From: Rhodospirillum sp.
GTDB taxonomy: Bacteria; Pseudomonadota; Alphaproteobacteria; Rhodospirillales; Rhodospirillaceae
Direction of reading: 5' to 3'
NCBI GenBank assembly: GCA_021741145.1
Contig: JAIOYK010000027.1
Location: 1 to 64,000, forward strand
DNA: 64,000 nt
Below the pieces are notes generated by a model that saw only the letters and a list, made by a program, of their open reading frames with translations, did not search any database and was not told the origin of the DNA. Position numbers and translations under genes: made by a program. Below are positions 59,009 to 64,000 of the stretch, piece by piece. Each line of letters begins with the position of its first letter. Position 1 is the first letter of the stretch.

Positions 59009-59988
59009 GCGGTGGGCACTCCATCCGGATCCAAGGGATAAAAGCAGCGGACGCGGGATTGGTCCGGTCCATCCTCCAGGGGCGGGCGTTCGGTTCGGCA
59101 GCGGTCCTGAACATGGGGGCATCGGGGCGCGAGCAGGCAGCCCTTGGGCCTGTCATGGGCACCGGGGACCACGCCGGGGATGGTGTTGAGCCGTTCCGCG
59201 CCGATGGCCCGTTCGGGCAGGGCGGCCAGCAGTGCCTTGGTATAGGGATGACGGGGATGGTCGAAGATGGCGGGAACGGATCCGCTTTCCACGACCTGAC
59301 CAGCGTACATCACCACCACCCGGTGGGCGGCCTCGGCGACCACCGCCAGATCGTGGGTGATCAGCAGCATGGCCATGCCCCGCTCCCGCTGCAGGGTCAG
59401 CAGCAGGTCCATGATCTGGGCCTGGATGGTCACGTCCAGCGCGGTCGTCGGTTCGTCGGCGACGAGCAGGCGGGGGTCGCAGGCGATGGCCATGGCGATC
59501 ATCACCCGCTGACTCATGCCGCCGGACAACTGGTGGGGGAAAGTGCCCAGGCGGGAGGCCGGATCGGGAATGCCCACCTGGCCCAACAGGTCCACGGCCC
59601 GGGCCTTGCGCTCTGCCCGGGTTCCTCCCTGGTGGATCTTCAGGGCTTCGGTGATTTGGTAGCCGACGGTGAAACAAGGGTTCAGGCTGGTCATGGGCTC
59701 CTGGAAGATCATGGCCACGTCCGATCCGGTCAGCTTGCGCCTTTGGCGGGGGGACAGGGTTTGCAGGTCCACGCCGTCGAAGGCCATCCGGCTCGCGGTG
59801 ACCTTGCCGGGGAAGGAGACCAGCCCCATCACGGCCAGGGAACTGACGGATTTGCCCGATCCGCTTTCGCCGACGATGCCCAGGACCTCGCCCTTCTCAA
59901 GGGTGTAGGAGACCTCTTCCACGGCGCGGAAGGGGTTGCTTCCGCCGCCAAATTCCACCGTCAGGTTTTCGATTTCCAACAGGGCCAT
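59005..59988 (-). CDS. dppD: Dipeptide/oligopeptide ABC transporter ATPase DppD
   Basis: Encodes a 327-residue ATPase paired with DppF. Walker [11 protein letters not shown]-loop [12 protein letters not shown], signature [14 protein letters not shown], Walker [14 protein letters not shown], switch [11 protein letters not shown]. The C-terminal Cys-rich extension is present ([15 protein letters not shown]). It follows dppC by nine bases. Walker A ends in Ser-Val rather than Ser-Thr, which is normal in DppD. Confidence 0.87.
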   Translation of the reverse strand: MALLEIENLTVEFGGGSNPFRAVEEVSYTLEKGEVLGIVGESGSGKSVSSLAVMGLVSFPGKVTASRMAFDGVDLQTLSPRQRRKLTGSDVAMIFQEPMTSLNPCFTVGYQITEALKIHQGGTRAERKARAVDLLGQVGIPDPASRLGTFPHQLSGGMSQRVMIAMAIACDPRLLVADEPTTALDVTIQAQIMDLLLTLQRERGMAMLLITHDLAVVAEAAHRVVVMYAGQVVESGSVPAIFDHPRHPYTKALLAALPERAIGAERLNTIPGVVPGAHDRPKGCLLAPRCPHVQDRCRTERPPLEDGPDQSRVRCFYPLDPDGVPTA

Positions 59989-59997
59989 CGGGCTGCC

Positions 59998-60960
59998 TCA
60001 GCGTTTCATGCGGGGGTCGAGCGCGTCGCGCAGGCCATCGCCCATCAGGTTAAAGGCCAGGACCGTCGTCAAGATCGCGAGGCCGGGGAAGGTGACGATC
60101 CACCAATGGCTGAGCACGAATTCCCGGGCCTCGGACAACATGGTGCCCCATTCGGGTTGGGGCGGTTGGGCGCCCAGCCCCAGGAAGCCCAGGGAGGCCG
60201 CATCCAGGATGGCCGTGGAAAAGCCCAGGGTCGCCTGGACGATCAGCGGCGCGACGCAGTTGGGCAGGATGACATGGACCATCAGGCGGAAGCGGGAGGC
60301 GCCGGCCACGCGCGACGCGGTGACATAATCCTTGGTCGCCTCCGTCAGCGTGGCCGCCCGGGTCAGGCGGGTATAGTGGGGCAGGACAACGACGGCGATG
60401 GCGTAAATGGCGTTCTCCAGCCCGGGACCCAGGATGGCGACGATGGCGATGGCCAGCAGCAGACTGGGCACCGACAGGATCACGTCCATCAGCCGCATGA
60501 TGACCACGTCGACCCAACCCCGCAGGAACCCGGCCAACAACCCAAGGGAGACCCCCAGGATGAGCGAGATCGTCACGACCACCAGCCCCATCATCAGGGA
60601 CAGACGGGCGCCGAACATGATGCGGGTCAGGATATCCCGACCCAGGGCGTCGGTGCCCAGCAGATGGGACCAGGTTCCACCGGTGACCCAGGCGGGGGGC
60701 ATCTTGGCTTCGGGCACATTCTGGGCGAAGGGGCTGTAGGGGGCGATCCAGGGGGCGAGCAGGGCCACCAGGGCAATCAGGATGATAAAGGCCAGCCCGG
60801 CCACCGCGCCCTTGTTGCCGCTGAAGTATTTCCAGAATTCGGCCAGGGGATGGGGGGGGGCCGCCAAGTGGGCGGATTCCGCCTCCAGGGCGATGCGCGC
60901 TTCCTCGGACAGGACGAGTTCGCTCGTGGTATCGGTTGCTTGGCTCATGGGATCGGTCAT
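59998..60960 (-). CDS. dppC: Dipeptide ABC transporter permease DppC
   Basis: Encodes a 320-residue permease with about six helices. The conserved DppC features are LLGTDALGRDILTRIMFGAR and the EAA loop in TEATKDYVTASRVAGASRFR. The ATG at 60960 (MTDPMSQ) lies seven bases after the dppB stop; 60948 is an alternative and the open frame up to 61005 overlaps dppB. A hydrophilic N-terminal arm of about 55 residues precedes the first helix. Confidence 0.85.
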   Translation of the reverse strand: MTDPMSQATDTTSELVLSEEARIALEAESAHLAAPPHPLAEFWKYFSGNKGAVAGLAFIILIALVALLAPWIAPYSPFAQNVPEAKMPPAWVTGGTWSHLLGTDALGRDILTRIMFGARLSLMMGLVVVTISLILGVSLGLLAGFLRGWVDVVIMRLMDVILSVPSLLLAIAIVAILGPGLENAIYAIAVVVLPHYTRLTRAATLTEATKDYVTASRVAGASRFRLMVHVILPNCVAPLIVQATLGFSTAILDAASLGFLGLGAQPPQPEWGTMLSEAREFVLSHWWIVTFPGLAILTTVLAFNLMGDGLRDALDPRMKR

Positions 60961-60967
60961 GGGGAGA

Positions 60968-61978
60968 TCACCGGCGATATCGGATGCGCGGGTTGACGAC
61001 GCCATAAAGGACGTCGACCAGCAGATTGACGAGAATTACCACCGTGGCGATGAGGAGAATTCCCCCCTGAACGGCGGGGTAGTCCCGACGGCCGATGCTT
61101 TCCACCAGCCATTTGCCCACGCCGGGCCAGGCGAAGATGGTTTCGGTCAAGATCGCGCCGGCCAGCAGCACGCCGGTCTGGAGGCCAATGACGGTGATCA
61201 CCGGGATCAGGGCGTTGCGCAGGGCATGGACCATGACGACCTTAAGGGGGGAGACGCCCTTGGCCCGGGCTGTGCGGACATAGTCCTCGCCCAGGACCTC
61301 GAGCATGGCCGAGCGGGTCATGCGGGCGATGACGGCCAGCGGAATGGTGCCAACGACGAGGGAGGGTAGGATCAAGTGGCGAATGGCCGAGGAGAAGGCC
61401 CCCGGTTCCTTGGTCAACAGACTGTCGATGAGCATGAAGCCGGTGACGCTGTCCATCCAGATAGTGGGATCCATGCGGCCCGACACGGGAGTCCAGCCAA
61501 GGATGCCGGAGACCAGCATGATCAGTAACAATCCCCACCAGAAAATGGGCATGGAATATCCGGTCAGACTGACCACCATGACGCCGTGGTCCAGGATGGT
61601 GCCGCGCTTGACCGCGGCGAGGACACCGGCGGGGATTCCTAGCAGGATGGCGAAGGTGATGGCGCAGAAGCTCAGTTCCAGGGTTGCGGGGAACAGGGTC
61701 AGGAATTCCTCCGTCACCGGTCTGTGGGTGACGATGGATTTGCCCAGGTTGCCCTGGATGGCATTCCCCAGGTAGGTGGCATATTGCAGCCAAAGGGGCT
61801 GGTCGAGGCCAAGCTGGGTCATCAACTCCGCATGGCGTTCGACGCTGATTCCCCGCTCTCCAGCGAGCATTAGCACGGGATCCCCGGGGATCAGATGGAC
61901 CAGGGCGAAGGTCAGCAGGGTGACACCGATAAAGGCCGGTATGACGAGCAAGGCGCGGCGCAGAACGAAAGAGATCAT
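60968..61978 (-). CDS. dppB: Dipeptide ABC transporter permease DppB
   Basis: Encodes a 336-residue permease with six helices. It begins MISFVLRRALLVIPAFIGVT as in DppB, with FALVHLIPGDPVLMLAGE after the first helix and the EAA loop VLGEDYVRTARAKGVSPLKV. It follows dppA by 95 bp and is tightly linked to dppC. Confidence 0.88.
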   Translation of the reverse strand: MISFVLRRALLVIPAFIGVTLLTFALVHLIPGDPVLMLAGERGISVERHAELMTQLGLDQPLWLQYATYLGNAIQGNLGKSIVTHRPVTEEFLTLFPATLELSFCAITFAILLGIPAGVLAAVKRGTILDHGVMVVSLTGYSMPIFWWGLLLIMLVSGILGWTPVSGRMDPTIWMDSVTGFMLIDSLLTKEPGAFSSAIRHLILPSLVVGTIPLAVIARMTRSAMLEVLGEDYVRTARAKGVSPLKVVMVHALRNALIPVITVIGLQTGVLLAGAILTETIFAWPGVGKWLVESIGRRDYPAVQGGILLIATVVILVNLLVDVLYGVVNPRIRYRR

Positions 61979-62073
61979 ACGGGGCGCTCATTGGTGGGAC
62001 AGGGGAGACGAATCAGAGAGTCAGTGTGACCCATGATAACCCGGGATGGCAAAGAAAAGCGGGTGCTGGAGGG

Positions 62074-63669
62074 CTATTCTTCCAGGTCGACACCGTAGAA
62101 CAGGTGCTTGCCCAGGGGATCGATCTTGAAGTTCCTCACCTCGGGCCGGACGGGTTGGTACCAGACCGAATGGGCGATGGTCGCCCAGGGCGCCTGATCC
62201 TTAAAGACAACTTGGGCCTCCTTGTACAAGGCGGTCCGCTGTGTCACGTCCGTTACCACCTTGGCCCTTTGGATCAAGTCGTCGAAGGGCTTGTAGCACC
62301 ACCGGGCTCGATTGACGCCGTTGACGGCGTCGCACCCCAACAGGACGGCCAGGAAGTTGTCCGGATCGCCGTTGCCGCCGGTCCAACCGAGAAGGACAGT
62401 GTCGTGCTCCCCATCCTTGGTCCGTTTCAGGTATTCGCCCCATTCATAGGAAACGATCTCCGCCTCCACGCCCACGGTTCTCCAATTGGCCTGGATGATC
62501 TCCGCCATGCGTCGCGCATTGGGGTTATAGGGGCGCTGGACGGGCATGGCCCAGATGCTGGTCTTCAGATCCCTAATCCCGGCGTCTTCCAGCATCGTCT
62601 TGGCGGCCTCAGGATCGTAGGGATCATCCGCCACGGCGTTGTTGTAGGACCACATGGTCGGTGGAATGGGGTTTTTGGCCACTTTTCCCGCACCCTCGTA
62701 AACCGCCTTGATGATGGCGTCCTTGTCGATGGCCATGTTCAGGGCCTTGCGCACTTTCGGATTGTCGAAGGGCGGCTTTTCAGTGTTATAGGCCAAATAG
62801 CCGATGTTCAGGCCTTCTTGGCTCATCAGATTGATCTCGGGGTCGGTCTTCATGACCTGGATATCGGCCGGATTGGGATAGGGCATGACATGGCATTCCC
62901 CCGCCTTCAGCTTGGCATGGCGAACGCTGGCGTCGGGGGTGATGGTGTAAACAAGCCGGTCCAGGGGAGCGCGACCCTTCCAGTAGGCGTCGAAGGCTTC
63001 ATAGCGGATTTGGGTATCCTTCTGGTAGCCCTTGAAGACGAAGGGACCGGTACCAATGGGCTCCTGGTCGACCACGTCCGGGGTTCCCGCCGTCATCATC
63101 GCGTCGGCGTATTCGGCGGAGTAAATCGAGGCGAAGTCCATGGCCAAATCGGCGATCATCGGCGCCTCGGAGCGCGTCAGGCGGAAGACAACGGTGTGAT
63201 CATCCACCTTCTCGATGCTCTCCAGCAGGTCGGGCATGGACATGCTGTTGAAGAACATGAAAGTTCCACTGGAGACCTCATGAAAGGGGTGGTCGCTTTT
63301 CCACTGGCGCTCGAAGGACCAGATGACGTCGTCGGCGTTGAAGTCCCGGGTCGGCGCGAACCTGTCGTTGGAATGGAACTTCACGCCCTTGCGCAGATGA
63401 AACGTATAGGTCCTGCCGTCCTCGGAGATGTCCCAGCGTTCGGCCAATCCGGGCTCGGTTTCCGTGGTGCCGCGCTTGAACTCCACGAGACGGTTGAAGA
63501 GGGGTCGACTGCTGGCGTCGAGGGTCGTGTTCGCGGTGGAGAAGGCGGCATTGAAGCCTTCGGGGCTGCCTTCGGAGCAAAAAACCAGGGTTTTCGCTTG
63601 GGCGGGCAGGGTCGCGGTCGCCGTCACCAGGAGGAGGCTCGTGGCGATGCCGAAAAGACAGGTCCGCAT
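62074..63669 (-). CDS. dppA: Dipeptide-type ABC transporter substrate-binding protein DppA
   Basis: Encodes a 531-residue periplasmic binding protein (SBP family 5). The signal peptide is cleaved near LPAQAKTL. Family features include YTFHLRKGVKFHSNDRF, FNADDVIWSFERQW, GTGPFVFKGYQKD and, late, LLGWTGGNGDPDNFL. The ATG at 63669 follows GGAAAAC. DppA also serves haem or delta-aminolevulinate uptake in some bacteria, so the ligand is open. It is preceded by a second close paralogue whose transcript ends in a strong terminator. Confidence 0.87.
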   Translation of the reverse strand: MRTCLFGIATSLLLVTATATLPAQAKTLVFCSEGSPEGFNAAFSTANTTLDASSRPLFNRLVEFKRGTTETEPGLAERWDISEDGRTYTFHLRKGVKFHSNDRFAPTRDFNADDVIWSFERQWKSDHPFHEVSSGTFMFFNSMSMPDLLESIEKVDDHTVVFRLTRSEAPMIADLAMDFASIYSAEYADAMMTAGTPDVVDQEPIGTGPFVFKGYQKDTQIRYEAFDAYWKGRAPLDRLVYTITPDASVRHAKLKAGECHVMPYPNPADIQVMKTDPEINLMSQEGLNIGYLAYNTEKPPFDNPKVRKALNMAIDKDAIIKAVYEGAGKVAKNPIPPTMWSYNNAVADDPYDPEAAKTMLEDAGIRDLKTSIWAMPVQRPYNPNARRMAEIIQANWRTVGVEAEIVSYEWGEYLKRTKDGEHDTVLLGWTGGNGDPDNFLAVLLGCDAVNGVNRARWCYKPFDDLIQRAKVVTDVTQRTALYKEAQVVFKDQAPWATIAHSVWYQPVRPEVRNFKIDPLGKHLFYGVDLEE

Positions 63670-63732
63670 TCTGTTTTCCTTGGTGGGATCCGAACCAGCC
63701 GGAGGTCGGCATGCCCAGAAAGGCAAGAAAAA

Positions 63733-63760
63733 GCGGGGGAAGGCCGAAGCCTTCCCCCGC
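63733..63760 (-). terminator. Strong intrinsic terminator between the dppA paralogues
   Basis: GCGGGGGAAGGC and GCCTTCCCCCGC form a perfect 12-bp stem. On the minus strand the loop is TTCG (a stable tetraloop) and TTTTTCTT follows at once. It lies 20 bases after the stop codon of the upstream paralogue. Confidence 0.93.
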
Positions 63761-63779
63761 CGGATTTTGGCGACGGAGC

Positions 63780-64000
63780 CTATTCTTCCAGGTCGACGCC
63801 GTAGAACAGGTGCTTGCCCAGGGGATCGATCTTGAAGTTCTTCACTTCGGGGCGGATCGGTTGGAACCAAACGGAATGGGCGATGGTGGCCCAGGGCGCC
63901 TGGTCCTTGAAGACAACCTGGGCCTCCTTGTACAGGGCGGTCCGCTGCGCCACGTCGGAGACGACCTTGGCCTTCTGGATCAGTTCGTCGAAGGGCTTGT
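63780..64000 (-). CDS. Second DppA-like substrate-binding protein (C-terminal part, runs off the window)
   Basis: Only the last 73 codons are in the window. They match the end of DppA nearly residue for residue (FKDQAPWATIAHSVW..., KIDPLGKHLFYGVDLEE) and the DNA is about 85-90 per cent identical by eye, so this is a recent tandem paralogue. The 5' part lies beyond base 64000. Its own terminator separates it from dppA, so the two binding proteins may be expressed to different levels and present different peptides to the same DppBCDF permease. Confidence 0.85.
   Translation of the reverse strand, partial: KPFDELIQKAKVVSDVAQRTALYKEAQVVFKDQAPWATIAHSVWFQPIRPEVKNFKIDPLGKHLFYGVDLEE

Noticed and set aside
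58981-60996. 671-codon plus-strand frame across the dpp genes
   Set aside because: Gly/Gln/His/Asp-rich translation typical of an antisense shadow; dppC, dppD and dppF motifs are on the minus strand.
1-64000. tRNA, rRNA, CRISPR, insertion sequence or prophage
   Set aside because: Scanning the intergenic gaps by eye gave no cloverleaf, no regularly spaced repeats, no transposase or integrase motif. A dedicated search (tRNAscan-type, CRISPR finder) would settle it.

Overview
The window is about 64 kb of GC-rich, densely packed chromosome. The gene families, the alphaproteobacterial style of its pathway clusters and the GTG/ATG starts with short 4-bp overlaps suggest an alphaproteobacterium, probably a marine or salt-tolerant member of the Rhodospirillales. 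It combines lanthanide-type (XoxF-class) PQQ methanol oxidation accessory genes, tetrathionate respiration and catabolism of the compatible solutes ectoine and hydroxyectoine. No rRNA, tRNA, CRISPR array, insertion sequence or phage gene was recognised.

Region 1 (1-15.4 kb) is a PQQ/alcohol dehydrogenase accessory locus. It opens just downstream of where a xoxF gene would lie, with a xoxG-type cytochrome c, a XoxJ-type binding protein and a rhodanese-like 'CXXCW' protein. Facing them is a convergent pair: a YVTN beta-propeller gene and an MxaD-like SRPBCC gene. Next comes an operon-like run: a PQQ-associated ABC binding protein, a second beta-propeller, a complete SsuABC-type importer, and a PedA/PedC-like ATPase and ABC-2 permease. 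It is followed by gfa (formaldehyde-glutathione synthase), a histidine kinase/OmpR regulator pair, pqqA and pqqE. pqqB, pqqC and pqqD are absent here. A 33-bp promoter box (17 identical bases, 6 spacer bases, then 10 identical bases carrying TTGACC) stands before both the binding-protein gene and pqqA.

Region 2 (15.7-24.8 kb) holds an unusual soluble chemoreceptor fused to a periplasmic-binding-protein-like domain, a membrane LytTR regulator divergent from an RND efflux pair, and an unrecognised coiled-coil protein. Region 3 (24.9-27.5 kb) encodes a ligase/exonuclease pair of the Lhr-Core DNA-repair set. The ligase seems to lack its catalytic lysine. The helicase and phosphoesterase partners lie at 49.5-52.8 kb, on the far side of the ttr and ectoine genes.

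Region 4 (27.6-35.0 kb, minus strand) is a complete tetrathionate reductase locus in the order ttrS, ttrR, ttrB, ttrC, ttrA. Region 5 (35.1-49.4 kb) is a complete ectoine/hydroxyectoine catabolic island. Its left arm (asnC, doeC, doeD) is on the minus strand. Its right arm (enuR, uehABC, usp, eutABC, doeA/eutD, doeB/eutE) is on the plus strand. A 129-bp repeat element sits between enuR and uehA, and a sibling copy lies at 6.3 kb.

Region 6 (53.0-64.0 kb) holds a small lipoprotein, a GNAT acetyltransferase, a PAS histidine kinase and a DUF4153 membrane protein. It ends with a dipeptide-type ABC importer (dppA, B, C, D, F on the minus strand) preceded by a second, truncated dppA paralogue that runs off the window end.
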